From an uncultured Verrucomicrobiota bacterium (GTDB lineage: Bacteria > Verrucomicrobiota > Verrucomicrobiia > Opitutales > Opitutaceae), in assembly GCA_903960515.1 (NCBI GenBank), contig CAJCBL010000340.1:1-38929 (forward strand): 38,929 nucleotides of DNA. The letters run 5' to 3'. Both the position numbers and the translations under genes were made by a program. Below, piece by piece: positions 1 through 8,463 of the stretch. The notes below the pieces were generated by a model. It was not told where the DNA came from. It saw nothing but the letters and a program-made list of their open reading frames with translations, and made no database searches. Position 1 is the first letter of the stretch; each line of letters begins with the position of its first letter.

Positions 1-55
1 CGCAGGGCAGGAGCATCGGGGTCTGTCGGTCGAGATTGAAGAAGCGGGCGGCCAT
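1..55 (-). CDS. Transposase, N-terminal fragment cut by window edge (IS1182-like)
   Basis: On the minus strand an ATG at 55 opens a frame that stays open to the window edge and encodes 18 residues, MAARFFNLDRQTPMLLPC. The FFN-DRQTPMLLP pattern resembles the start of IS1182-type DDE transposases, which commonly begin with a short lead followed by D-R-x-T-P-x-L-L-P. The sequence just upstream (56-140) is much more AT-rich than the surrounding DNA and ends in GTCCGACAGGCTGCTAG, which looks like an insertion-sequence end. The identification rests on only 18 residues and on context; the catalytic region lies outside the window. Confidence 0.5.
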   Translation of the reverse strand, partial: MAARFFNLDRQTPMLLPC

Positions 56-140
56 GGCCTATGAAAATACAGCATCACGTTGCCTGTCAACAAAATATGC
101 AACTATTTTGAACAAAATCCGAAGTCCGACAGGCTGCTAG
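56..140. mobile_element. Insertion sequence end (putative terminal region)
   Basis: This AT-rich stretch lies between the transposase start codon and normal high-GC DNA. It includes runs such as CAACAAAATATGCAACTATT and finishes in GTCCGACAGGCTGCTAG at 124-140, whose reverse complement (CTAGCAGCCTGTCGGAC) is the kind of outward-facing end found on IS1182-like elements. The base composition changes abruptly near 138. The other end and the target duplication are outside the window, so the exact boundary is an inference. Confidence 0.5.
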
Positions 141-224
141 GCGCGCCGGCACCAGGCCCACGCCTCCGCCCACACCGGCGATTTCACTCGCACAGCCGCC
201 GGCGCCCGCATTCGCTCGCCGGCG

Positions 225-419
225 ATGAACCGCAACACGAGCCTGGCGCTCCGCCTGCTGGCCACCGGCGTGATCATCGCCGGGGCGGTGGTGATGCTGC
301 CCGTAGTACTCGGCGGCCTGGAACGACTGCTGCGCGAGATTCGCATCCACTGGTGGCTACTCGTGCTGGTTGCACTGGCGATCTGGACACTGCTCGCCCT
401 TGGCGCGAAGAAGCGCTGA
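225..419 (+). CDS. Small membrane protein, unknown
   Basis: A 64-residue protein that I do not recognise as a named family. It has two hydrophobic segments, about residues 8-30 (ALRLLATGVIIAGAVVMLPV) and 42-60 (HWWLLVLVALAIWTLLALG), joined by a short charged linker (LERLLREIRIH), and it ends in a positively charged AKKR. This predicts a two-helix inner-membrane hairpin with a cytoplasmic C-terminus. No clear Shine-Dalgarno is visible. It stands alone between the insertion-sequence end and the tRNA-Ser gene. Reality as a gene is likely but not certain because of its size. Confidence 0.5.
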   Translation: MNRNTSLALRLLATGVIIAGAVVMLPVVLGGLERLLREIRIHWWLLVLVALAIWTLLALGAKKR

Positions 420-616
420 GGCGCGAGCCCGACGGGGCGGCGCCGCTCCACGGCTCCAGTACCGCCCCTACACTCCAGCGAAGCGCTTGCGCTGCTACAG
501 TTTCGCGGGGTGCACATGAGCGCCCCGATTTCCTGCTACGCGCCCTCCCCAAGCATCCTCCTACAACGCTCTGGACAACTTCGCTCGGACCGCGATGCTG
601 CCCGCAGCGCTGATCC

Positions 617-707
<91 letters not shown>

Positions 708-807
708 CCTTCGCCCTGAGTGCGGCGCACGATCTCCGCGGATCCCGCAGCACCAGCGGCCAGCCGGAAACCCTAAAGAAATCCGGCAATCGACCGTTGG
801 GCCCAGG

Positions 808-1206
808 ATGGCCGCCGTCTACAAGGCCCCCGCAGTTCTCCTTGGCGCCTGTATCCTTCTGCTTGCGGCAGCGCCCGCCCTCGCCGCCACCGAGCCACCG
901 GTGCGCTATCGGGCAAAATTGCCCGCCCTGAGCGCCGGCCAATTCACCGGTCCCCAGGAGGTGAACCTCTACGTGGAGACCAACGCCTACGGCTTTGTCA
1001 CCCGCTCCGAGGTTCTCTCCACGACCGATTCGGCCTTGGGCGAGATCTGCGCCGAGGCTGTGCGCAACTGGCGCTATGCACCAGCGCGCGAATACGGCCA
1101 ACCCGTGCCGGCCCGCTTTGTCCAGCCGATCTGCTTCTGTGGCAAACGCCTGCGCGCCTCCGCCGCCCAGCCCCTGCCGTCGCCCCAAATACCCGAGAGC
1201 CGTTAG
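808..1206 (+). CDS. Secreted TonB C-terminal-domain protein
   Basis: A 132-residue protein with an evident Sec signal peptide: a hydrophobic stretch over residues 9-25 (VLLGACILLLAAAPALA) with likely cleavage after ALA. The mature part is essentially one TonB C-terminal-like domain at about residues 45-112. It shows the typical V-x-L-x-V-E-x-N-A-x-G-x-V strand, then a helix with A-x-x-A-V-R-N-W-R-Y-x-P-A and the final strand G-x-P-V-P-A-R-F-V-Q-P. There is no N-terminal transmembrane anchor or proline spacer as in a real energy-transducing TonB, so it is probably a free periplasmic protein of unknown role that uses the fold. The next gene is 570 bp away, so it appears monocistronic. Confidence 0.8.
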   Translation: MAAVYKAPAVLLGACILLLAAAPALAATEPPVRYRAKLPALSAGQFTGPQEVNLYVETNAYGFVTRSEVLSTTDSALGEICAEAVRNWRYAPAREYGQPVPARFVQPICFCGKRLRASAAQPLPSPQIPESR

Positions 1207-1773
1207 CGCAGTGCACAACAATTCCTCGCACCAGGGGCGTGCTGTAACTGTGGGTGCATGCCAGGCGCCCCGGTGAATCGAGCCCAGTGAAGCCTAAGCC
1301 GTGGCCAGGCAGTCCGCTTGTAGGGGACGGTCCTTGTGTGCGTACCGGTTCGAGCTCAGACGGTGCGGCGGGCCTAACGAGAAATGAAGAGTGCAGACGG
1401 CAGAAGGCGGCGACCGGAAGTCGGAGATCGGTGGGATACTCACTGCTCGCTACGCACTACTTCTTTTCGAGTTCCGCGTTCATCATCGCTCTGCGTGAGC
1501 GAAGCGCCGCGACGCCCCTACACCACTGCTGGAGTACAGATCGGAGTGTTAATGCCATCGGGCTGCATGGCCACGGCTGAGCTGCACCCGCGAGCCCGCC
1601 GCCCCACATTGACCATACAAGGCGTCGGTCGCGCCCTTGAAATGCGCCTCCGCTTTCCCGTTTGTGTCAGCGGACCCGTCCGCCAGATCCTGCGCCACAG
1701 CCGACCGCCCACGCCGTGGCGGCCACCGGAGCTGCCATTCCGCAATCCACATTCCGAATTCTGCTATTCCTCC
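1207..1773. other. Intergenic tract with dispersed repeat fragments
   Basis: No convincing gene is seen here. The stretch holds copies of repeat pieces found elsewhere: GACGGTCCTTGTGTGCGTAC near 1324-1343 (relatives near 18785, 20284 and 29603), GCGACGCCCCTACACCAC near 1508 continuing to TAATGCC near 1549 (relative at 23932-23975), and heptad-like TTCCGCAATCCACATTCCG around 1738-1757 just before the permease start. The permease reading frame stays open upstream through this tract, but the composition and translated sequence there look non-coding. Confidence 0.6.
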
Positions 1774-2676
1774 GTGCTCTTCGCCTTCCTCACCACCGTC
1801 CTCTGGTCCTTCAGCGCCATCTTCGCCCGGCGGCTGGTCGACACGCTGGGTAGCACGCTGGCAAATCTCACCCGGCTCCTTCTCGCCACCGCGCTGCTGG
1901 GCGCATGGGCCTTCTCCGGAGGCCGCGGGCTTCAGGGCGACGGGTTTCGCTGGTATCTGCTGAGCGGTGTCGTGGGCTTCGGGCTTGGCGACATCTCACT
2001 GTACTTCGCCCTGGCTCGCATAGGCTCGCGGCTAACTTTGCTGCTCACCCAATGCCTGGCCGCGCCGCTGGCCGCGCTCATCGAATGGGCTTGGCTGGGC
2101 ACCTCGCTCACGCCAACGCAACTGCTCCTCGGAGGCGGCGTGCTGGCAGGAGTGTCGCTGGCGCTGCTGCCCAAGGACAACGCCCACCTGCCCGGCACCG
2201 CGCTCTGGAGTGGTATCGGGTTTGGCACCATCGCAGCGCTTGGCCAGGGCCTGGGTGCGGTGATCAGCCGCCACGCCCACGACCTGTCGGAAACCTCGGG
2301 CGTGATGGTCGACGGCGGCACGGCAGCCTTCCAGCGCATCCTGGGCGGGCTGGTATGCGGAGCCGCGGCGTGGTTGATCCTCCAGCACCGAAGCGGCGAA
2401 CACCGCCTGCCGGTGCTGCGCGAGGCGCTGCGCACCCGGCGCTTCCACGCCACCCTGCTGGCCGCCTCGCTGTGCGGCCCGGTGCTGGGTGTGGGCTGCT
2501 ATCAGGGGGCCCTGGCCACGGCGCCCAGCGGCCTGGTGCTGCCCATCGTGGCGCTGTGCCCGATCGCGATCATCCCATTGAGTTGGTGGATGGAGGGCGA
2601 CCGCCCGAAGCCGCGTTCGCTGCTGGGCGGCGCGGTGGCCGTGGCCTGTGCGGTGGGGCTGGCTACGGCGCGCTGA
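1774..2676 (+). CDS. EamA/DMT-superfamily permease
   Basis: A 300-residue inner-membrane transporter of the drug/metabolite transporter superfamily (EamA domain). It has about ten predicted helices in two repeats. The first begins L-F-A-F-L-T-T-V-L-W-S-F-S-A-I-F-A-R, the usual EamA opening. The second begins near G-T-A-L-W-S-G-I-G-F-G-T-I-A-A-L-G-Q. The C-terminal helix is followed by P-I-A-I-I-P-L-S-W-W-M-E-G-D-R-P and a final hydrophobic segment, as in the family. I chose the GTG at 1774 because the family sequence starts there; an in-frame ATG-initiated extension to 1384 would add about 130 residues of repeat-like, non-family sequence. The substrate cannot be read from the sequence. Confidence 0.85.
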   Translation: MLFAFLTTVLWSFSAIFARRLVDTLGSTLANLTRLLLATALLGAWAFSGGRGLQGDGFRWYLLSGVVGFGLGDISLYFALARIGSRLTLLLTQCLAAPLAALIEWAWLGTSLTPTQLLLGGGVLAGVSLALLPKDNAHLPGTALWSGIGFGTIAALGQGLGAVISRHAHDLSETSGVMVDGGTAAFQRILGGLVCGAAAWLILQHRSGEHRLPVLREALRTRRFHATLLAASLCGPVLGVGCYQGALATAPSGLVLPIVALCPIAIIPLSWWMEGDRPKPRSLLGGAVAVACAVGLATAR

Positions 2677-2897
2677 GGCGGGGGCCGGTGTTCACGGCGA
2701 GCGTAGCCACATAGTTCGGATCGCCGGCGCGGCAAAAACCGGCGCGAGGGTCGGTCCGGCCGGCCCAAGTGCGACATCGCGGAGCGGCGGGCCACACGCG
2801 CGCTGCGGCGCTCGTGTCGCTTCCAGTCCCATAGCTTTTCCCCAAAACGGCTGCGCCGCGCCTTGCCCACCGCCACGCCGCCTCCATGCTGCCCGGC

Positions 2898-3986
2898 ATG
2901 TACAAGATCATCGGTGGCGACGGCCGCGAATACGGTCCGGTGTCCTCGGCCCAGATTTCCCAGTGGATCGCGCAAAATCGCGCCAACGGCCAGACCATGG
3001 TCAAGCCGGAGGGCGCGACCGACTGGCTACCGCTGGCCCAGCAACCCGAGTTCGCCTCCGCCTTCGCATCCCGCAGCGCCCCCCCGCCGATCCCCGGCGG
3101 AGCCGAACCAGGCCTGCCCGAGTACTCCGGCACGAGCCCGAGCTACACCGCTGCCGCATCAGCACCCGAACCCCAGGCGCCATCCGACCGCGCCGCCCAG
3201 GCCCGCGCCTGCGCCGGGCGCCCCTACCAACTGAGCGTGATGGATACCCTCACCCGCGGCTGGGAGGTAATCACCTCCAATTTCTGGCTGACCGTAGGTG
3301 GCTCTTTCGTGGCCATGCTCGCTAGCGGCGCGGCCTCCTCGCTGCCCTTCATCGGGGTGGTTGTGTCGGTCTGTATGTCGCAGGTGTTCTATGCCGGGAT
3401 CTACTGGCTGCTGCTGCGCGTGGGCCGAGGCGAACCGGCCGAGTTCGCGGACGTATTCGCCGGCTTCAGCCGCTCGTTCGGGCAACTGGTGCGGCTCTCC
3501 GTGGTGATGTTCCTGCTGCTCGCTGCGTTGGCGCTGCTGGCGGTAGGCCCGCTGCTCTGGGCCCTCTACCGGGGAGGGGTGTTCTCAGGTGTCCACCAGG
3601 GAGGTATGTTCTCAGGTATCCACCCCGACTTTGCGCAAATGGTCACTCCGCTCCTAGTGCTGCCGGTGATGATGGTCCCGCTGCTCTACTTTTCCGTTTC
3701 TTGGATCTTCGCCCCGATGCTGGTCATCGACCGCGGGCTGGGTTTCTGGGAGGCCATGGAGCTCAGCCGCAAGGTGGCCGGCCAGCGCTGGTTCAAGCTC
3801 TTCTTCCTGTACCTGGCCTTCATCCCGCTGATGATTGCCGGGCTGCTGTGCTTCATCGTTGGTATTTTCGTGGTGAGCACACTGCTTTACTCCAGCTACG
3901 CGGCGGCCTACGAGACGGCCTTTGCCGAAGAGGCGCAGTCCACCCCCGCCAGCCGTACGTCGAACATCCCCGATCTGCGCGGTTGA
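2898..3986 (+). CDS. GYF_2-domain integral membrane protein
   Basis: About 362 residues. Residues 1-50 form a GYF_2 (DUF4339-type) domain: a leading Y-K-I-I-G-G-D-G-R-E-Y-G-P-V-S and a later M-V-K-P-E-G-A-T-D-W-L-P-L match its pattern for binding proline-rich partners. A Pro/Ala/Ser linker follows (about 55-110), and then a membrane region with around six hydrophobic segments, containing A-P-M-L-V-I-D-R-G-L-G-F-W-E-A-M-E-L-S-R-K-V. This motif recurs in bacterial membrane proteins of unknown function in which a helix precedes A-M-x-x-S. The architecture (GYF_2 plus multi-pass region) is common in Verrucomicrobia and Planctomycetes. The start at ATG 2898 fits the domain better than the in-frame ATG at 2886. 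Molecular role unknown. Confidence 0.8.
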   Translation: MYKIIGGDGREYGPVSSAQISQWIAQNRANGQTMVKPEGATDWLPLAQQPEFASAFASRSAPPPIPGGAEPGLPEYSGTSPSYTAAASAPEPQAPSDRAAQARACAGRPYQLSVMDTLTRGWEVITSNFWLTVGGSFVAMLASGAASSLPFIGVVVSVCMSQVFYAGIYWLLLRVGRGEPAEFADVFAGFSRSFGQLVRLSVVMFLLLAALALLAVGPLLWALYRGGVFSGVHQGGMFSGIHPDFAQMVTPLLVLPVMMVPLLYFSVSWIFAPMLVIDRGLGFWEAMELSRKVAGQRWFKLFFLYLAFIPLMIAGLLCFIVGIFVVSTLLYSSYAAAYETAFAEEAQSTPASRTSNIPDLRG

Positions 3987-4043
3987 GCGGTTTCGTTGTC
4001 GATGGGGATCACCCTCCAAACGGGCGAGGGTATTCCCGGGCCC

Positions 4044-4070
4044 GTAGCAGGAGCGTGATTGCACGCGCTC
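4044..4070. repeat. Half REP arm
   Basis: GTAGCAGGAGCGTGATTGCA continues to CGCGC and corresponds to one arm of the REPIN elements described elsewhere in this window, with a 3-bp insertion after GTA and a C-to-A type change in the loop. No complete opposite arm follows, although GCTCGCTCCTAG appears about 55 bp downstream at 4125-4136 and may be a decayed partner. A 20-bp imperfect direct repeat (CGTAGCCACCTCCCAATC / CGTAGCCGCTTCCCAATC) lies between them. Confidence 0.6.
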
Positions 4071-4223
4071 CTCGCCGCGTAGCCACCTCCCAATCATCGC
4101 GTAGCCGCTTCCCAATCCACCGCGAGCTCGCTCCTAGAGCCGGCCCGCCACCCCCGCCCAAGCTTGCGTACTTCGCTCCCCGGCCCTGAATCAGGAATCC
4201 GCCGCCCACTGGCGGCCTATCGC

Positions 4224-5714
4224 ATGAAGCTGGTCCGTATCCTCCCTCTACTGCTCGCGCCGCTCGCCCTGGCTCAAGTCGAGCGCGCACAGGTCGACTT
4301 CTCTTTCGTGCGGCAACTCGCCGCCGAACGCGCCGCAGAACCCTTCGCCGAACGCGGCGAGCCGATGCCCCGCCGCCTCGCCGAGTTCACCCCGGCCGAG
4401 ATCGGCGCCATCCGTTTCGTACCGGAATACGCACTTTGGCGCTCCGACCGCCTGGCCTTCCAGTTGCAGCTCTTCCACCCCGTGCCGGGCGCACCGCCCG
4501 TTGTCCTGCGCGAGTTCAGCGCCACGCATGTACAGGCGCTGCCGTTTGTGGGCAGCTATTTCACCTACGGGATGCTCCGCAACCCGCCACGCCTGTTCCC
4601 CGAACTTGGCTACGCAGGCTTCCGCGTGCACAGCCCGCTCAACCGCCCGGAGCACTTCGACGAGGTGCTCGTCTTCCCCGGCGGCGACACTTTCCGCGCC
4701 CTGGGCGCCGGCCAAAACTTCGGCCTCTTCGCCCGCGCCCTCGACACCGGCCCGCTGGCCCCCAACGAGGGGCTCCCCCGCTTCACCGATTACTGGATAG
4801 GCCGGCCGCTGCCCGACGCCACCACCCTCACGATCTACGCACTGCTCGACAGCCCGCGGGCCGCCGGCGCCTACGAATTTGTCCTCACCCCCGGCCCCAC
4901 CACCCTGGTGGAGGTGCGCGCCGTAGTCACCTTCCGCTCCGGCGCCGCCCAGCCCGGGTTCGCCCCGCTGTCGGGCATGTTCTGGTACGGCGAGAACACC
5001 GACCGCCCCGCCGGCGAGCCGCGCCCCGAGGTGCACGAGGCCGACGGGCTCAGCGTGCAAACCGCCGACGGCACCACCTTTTGGCGACCGCTGCAGAACC
5101 CCTCCACCCCCTTCGCCTCCGGGCTGGCGGTGGAGAAACTGCGCGGCTTCGGCCTGCTCCAGCGCGACCGCATTTTCGAGCACTACGGCGATCTCGACGC
5201 CGACTACCACCACCGGCCTTCCGTATGGGTGGAGCCGCTGGGCGACTGGGGCGCGGGCCGCGTGCAACTGGTCGAGCGCCCCGCCCGGGGCGGTTTCGAC
5301 GGCAATATCTCCGCGTTCTGGGTACCCGATCGCCTCCCCGCCCCCGGCGTGCCCTTCGAGCTGCACTACCGGCTGCACTGGACGCAGGAGGAGCCGGCGG
5401 CCCCCACTGTGGCTCCGGTGATCGCCACCCACGTGGGCACGCTGCCCGAGCCCCTCGGCCGCCTGTTCTGGATCGACTTCGCCGGCGACGAGATCGCCCG
5501 CCGCGACAACGGCGCGCTGGATGCCGACATCCAGGTGGGCCCCGGCGCTCGCCTGCTCCGCAAGTCAGTGCGCAAAAACCCGGCCAACGCCTCCTGGCGT
5601 GTGGCCATCGAAGTGGTGGCCGAAGAGCCCGACCGCGCCGTAGAGCTGCGTTGCCGCCTGCGGGCCGGATACACCCCCGTAAGCGAAACCTGGGTCTATT
5701 CATGGCTGCCATGA
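4224..5714 (+). CDS. opgG: Periplasmic glucan biosynthesis protein OpgG/MdoG
   Basis: A 496-residue secreted protein of the OpgG/MdoG family (E. coli OpgG is 511 residues). OpgG acts in the periplasm on the beta-glucan chain made by OpgH, and the family is needed for osmoregulated periplasmic glucan production. A signal peptide covers residues 1-18 (MKLVRILPLLLAPLALAQ). The mature protein carries family landmarks: F-x-F-V-R-Q-L-A near the N-terminus, I-R-F-x-P-E-Y-A-L-W, the central G-Y-A-G-F-R-V-H-S-P-L-N block, F-F/L-V-F-P-G-G-D-T-F-R-A-L-G-A-G-Q-N-F-G-L-F-A-R-A-L, a G-M-F-W-Y-G-E-N motif, and S-V-W-V-E-P-L-G-D-W-G-x-G-x-V-x-L-V-E. The ATG at 4224 directly precedes the signal peptide. Its TGA overlaps the ATG of the next gene (ATGA at 5711), so translation is likely coupled. 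Confidence 0.95.
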   Translation: MKLVRILPLLLAPLALAQVERAQVDFSFVRQLAAERAAEPFAERGEPMPRRLAEFTPAEIGAIRFVPEYALWRSDRLAFQLQLFHPVPGAPPVVLREFSATHVQALPFVGSYFTYGMLRNPPRLFPELGYAGFRVHSPLNRPEHFDEVLVFPGGDTFRALGAGQNFGLFARALDTGPLAPNEGLPRFTDYWIGRPLPDATTLTIYALLDSPRAAGAYEFVLTPGPTTLVEVRAVVTFRSGAAQPGFAPLSGMFWYGENTDRPAGEPRPEVHEADGLSVQTADGTTFWRPLQNPSTPFASGLAVEKLRGFGLLQRDRIFEHYGDLDADYHHRPSVWVEPLGDWGAGRVQLVERPARGGFDGNISAFWVPDRLPAPGVPFELHYRLHWTQEEPAAPTVAPVIATHVGTLPEPLGRLFWIDFAGDEIARRDNGALDADIQVGPGARLLRKSVRKNPANASWRVAIEVVAEEPDRAVELRCRLRAGYTPVSETWVYSWLP

Positions 5715-6301
5715 CCCCGCCCACCGCCGGCGCGGAACGCTCGCCCTCACCCCCGCCCACCGACCCCGACTGGAACGAGGCCCACGAACGGGTGGAAAGC
5801 TATTTGCGCGCCCACCGCATCGCCCACCCCATCGTGCTGAGCAACCTCACCAACGCCATCGTGGCCCGCGCCTGGGCCGGGGCCCGAGCGGATACGCACG
5901 ACGAACCCGTCACCCTCGCGCTGCGCGAGGCCGACGCCGTAATCACCGAGTGGTTCGCCCGGGTGCTTGCCGGAAGCCGCGCCCCCTCGCGCCGGCTGGG
6001 CGTGCGCGGCCGCCTCGCCCTGGCCCTCGCCGATGCCCCCGGCCGCTGGCCCACCGCCTTCCTGGCCGCCGCCCCTCCACCTCGGGAACTGGCCGCCGCC
6101 ATGCGCGCCGCCTATCTCCACGCCGGCCCGCGGCCCACCCCCATCAAGATGATGCCTCGCCCGATCTCTCTGGGCCGCCTGGCCGCCGGCCTGGACTGGG
6201 GCTGGGAACTGCTCCTGCGTTGGAAAACCGTGGCGCTGCTGCTGCGCCTCCTGCTCTGCGGCGCACTGGCCGCTTTGCTCTACGCCGCCATATTCCGGTG
6301 A
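5711..6301 (+). CDS. Unknown membrane-anchored protein between opgG and opgH
   Basis: A 196-residue protein that I cannot assign to a named family. It starts with the ATG of an ATGA overlap with opgG and ends in a GTGA overlap with opgH, so it is embedded in the operon. The N-terminal 20 residues are Pro-rich. Residues 20-90 are predicted helical and charged (HERVESYLRAHRIAHPIVLS and onward). A second helical part follows, then a single C-terminal transmembrane segment (about 175-194, VALLLRLLLCGALAALLYAA). The topology is a cytoplasmic domain with a tail anchor. Proteobacterial OpgH carries a long N-terminal cytoplasmic region, and the OpgH here (707 residues against 847 in E. coli) lacks it. 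This protein might supply that function as a separate subunit; this is inference from size and position only. Confidence 0.8.
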   Translation: MTPPTAGAERSPSPPPTDPDWNEAHERVESYLRAHRIAHPIVLSNLTNAIVARAWAGARADTHDEPVTLALREADAVITEWFARVLAGSRAPSRRLGVRGRLALALADAPGRWPTAFLAAAPPPRELAAAMRAAYLHAGPRPTPIKMMPRPISLGRLAAGLDWGWELLLRWKTVALLLRLLLCGALAALLYAAIFR

Positions 6302-8421
6302 ATACCGTGACCGACAGACCTTCCCCCGGTTGCAAACTGCGCCGCCGCCTGCTGGTGGGCACGATCACCGCCACGCTCACCGTGCCAGCGGTGGCCCTCA
6401 TGGCCGACCTCCTCTGGCGCACCGGCCCCGACGCCTGGAAGCTGGGCCATCTCGCCGTCTTCTCGGTGCTCTCGGCGCTGGTGGCCTTCGGCTGCACCCA
6501 GGCGCTCGTCGGTTTCCTCGTGCGCCGGGGCCGCGGCGACCGCCACCGCATCGACCCGGCCGATACCCACGAGCCTCTGCCTGCCGGCGCCACCGCCGTG
6601 GTGATGCCGATCTACAACGAGGAGGCCGGGCGAGTATTCGCCGGGCTGCGCGCCATCTACGAGTCGGTACAGGCCACCGGCCAGCTCGACGCCTTCCATT
6701 TCTACGTGCTCAGCGACTCCACCGAACCCAACCGCTGGGTCGACGAGGAGGCAGCCTGGGCCGCGCTGGTGCGCGAACTCGGAGCGGCCGGCCGGCTCTT
6801 CTACCGTCGCCGCCGCCTGAACACCAACAAGAAGGCAGGCAACCTCGCCGACTTCTGCCGCCGCTGGGGCGAAGCCTACCGCTACATGGTTGTGCTCGAC
6901 GCCGACAGCCTGATGTCCGGCGCCACCATCGCCCAGCTCGTGCGCCTGATGGAGCGCCATCCCCACGCCGGCATCATCCAGACCGCTCCGCGGCTGGTGC
7001 GCGGCCGCACTCCCTTCGCCCGCTGGCAGCAGTTCGCCAGCCGCCTCTACGGCCCGGTCTTCCAGGCGGGGCTGCACTACTGGCAACTCGACGAGTCCAA
7101 CTACTGGGGGCACAACGCCATCCTCCGCCTCGCCCCGTTCATCGAACACTGCGCGCTGCCCGAGCTGCCCGGCCGAGAGCCCTTCGGCGGCCGCATCCTC
7201 AGTCACGACTATGTGGAGGCCGCACTGCTGGTGCGGGCGGGCTGGGGGGTATGGCTGGCCTCCGAACTCGACGGCAGCTTCGAGGAATGCCCGGCCACCC
7301 TGATCGACTTCGCCAAACGCGACCGGCGCTGGCTGCAGGGCAACCTCCAGCACAGTTGGCTGCTGGCGGCCGAGGGACTGCATCCCACCAGCCGGCTGCA
7401 CCTGCTCATGGGCATCCTCGCCTACGCCGCCTCGCCGCTGTGGCTGTTGTTCCTGCTGCTTTCCACCCTGCTGATCTACCGCCAACACGCCACCGGCCTC
7501 ACGTTGATCGCCCGCGACAGCCTCTTCGGCGGGCTCAACCTGGACTACCGCGCCCAGGCGGCCGCGCTCCTGGCCAGCACCTTCACCCTGCTCTTCCTGC
7601 CCAAGGTGCTCGCCCTGCTCGACCTCGCTCTGCGCCGCGGCGCGGCGGCCTTCGGGGGCTGGCACCGCCTGCTCCCGGGCGCGGCGCTGGAGACCGTGGG
7701 CTCGGCCCTGCTCGCCCCGGTGCTGATGCTGTTCCACAGCAAATTCATCCTTTGGACACTGCTCGGCCGCGGAGTGGCCTGGGTGACCCAAAATCGCGGC
7801 GGCGACGGCGCCCCCGACTGGCGCGAGGCCATCCTCACCCACGCCGGCCACACCGCCACCGGGCTGGTCTGGGGCGCCTTGGCGCTGGCGCTCGACCCGG
7901 TATTCTTTCTCTGGCTGCTCCCAGTACTGGCCGGGCCGGTACTCAGCATCCCGCTCTCCATCCTCTCGGCCCAACCCCCTCCCGACGGCCCGCTGTCGCC
8001 GCTGCTCGCGACGCCGGAGGAGCTGCACCCGCTGCCGGTCGCCGAGCGCCTGGCGGAGCTAGTCGCCACGCTGGAGGCGGGCGAGCCGCCCCGGGAGTTC
8101 GCCGCCGACTACGGCCTGCTGCAGGCGGTGCTCGACCCGTATGTGAACGCCGTACACGTCTCGCTCCTGCGCGAGAAGGCCCTGCCCTCCGACGAAGACC
8201 GCGACCGCTTCACCGCACTGCGGGAGCGGCTCGTCGTCGAGGGGCCGGCCGCGTTGAGCAAACGCGACAAGCTCGCGCTGCTCAGCGACGCCCACTCGAT
8301 GATCCTGCTGCACCGCGACCTATGGTCACGGCCCGGCTGGCAATTGGGCAACTGGTGGCGCCACGCGCTGCGCCAGTACAACTACATCGCCCCCGCCCCG
8401 CCCACGGCGCTGCACCGCTAG
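6298..8421 (+). CDS. opgH: Glucan glucosyltransferase OpgH/MdoH (GT2)
   Basis: A 707-residue inner-membrane GT2 glucosyltransferase that polymerises the beta-glucan backbone of periplasmic glucans from UDP-glucose and extrudes it. Two N-terminal helices (about 18-40 and 52-75) precede the cytoplasmic catalytic domain, with V-V-M-P-I-Y-N-E-E at 101-109, a D-S-T-E-P-N motif at 140-145, the metal-binding D-A-D at 201-203, E-S-N-Y-W-G-H-N-A-I-L-R at 266-277, H-D at 303-304 (the family's catalytic loop S-H-D-Y-V-E-A-A-L) and the R-D-R-R-W-L-Q-G-N acceptor motif at 341-349. Several helices follow. The GTG start at 6298 overlaps the preceding stop (GTGA). It is shorter than the E. coli protein because the long N-terminal cytoplasmic extension is missing. 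The opgG-X-opgH order indicates one transcript. Confidence 0.95.
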   Translation: MNTVTDRPSPGCKLRRRLLVGTITATLTVPAVALMADLLWRTGPDAWKLGHLAVFSVLSALVAFGCTQALVGFLVRRGRGDRHRIDPADTHEPLPAGATAVVMPIYNEEAGRVFAGLRAIYESVQATGQLDAFHFYVLSDSTEPNRWVDEEAAWAALVRELGAAGRLFYRRRRLNTNKKAGNLADFCRRWGEAYRYMVVLDADSLMSGATIAQLVRLMERHPHAGIIQTAPRLVRGRTPFARWQQFASRLYGPVFQAGLHYWQLDESNYWGHNAILRLAPFIEHCALPELPGREPFGGRILSHDYVEAALLVRAGWGVWLASELDGSFEECPATLIDFAKRDRRWLQGNLQHSWLLAAEGLHPTSRLHLLMGILAYAASPLWLLFLLLSTLLIYRQHATGLTLIARDSLFGGLNLDYRAQAAALLASTFTLLFLPKVLALLDLALRRGAAAFGGWHRLLPGAALETVGSALLAPVLMLFHSKFILWTLLGRGVAWVTQNRGGDGAPDWREAILTHAGHTATGLVWGALALALDPVFFLWLLPVLAGPVLSIPLSILSAQPPPDGPLSPLLATPEELHPLPVAERLAELVATLEAGEPPREFAADYGLLQAVLDPYVNAVHVSLLREKALPSDEDRDRFTALRERLVVEGPAALSKRDKLALLSDAHSMILLHRDLWSRPGWQLGNWWRHALRQYNYIAPAPPTALHR

Positions 8422-8463
8422 CCAAAGCCGGGAGCGTGCTTGCACACCAACTCTGCTGTCCGC

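Noticed and set aside
1384-1773. N-terminal extension of the permease frame
   Set aside because: The family begins at 1774; the upstream part translates to repeat-like, Arg/Ser/Pro-rich sequence unlike any permease.
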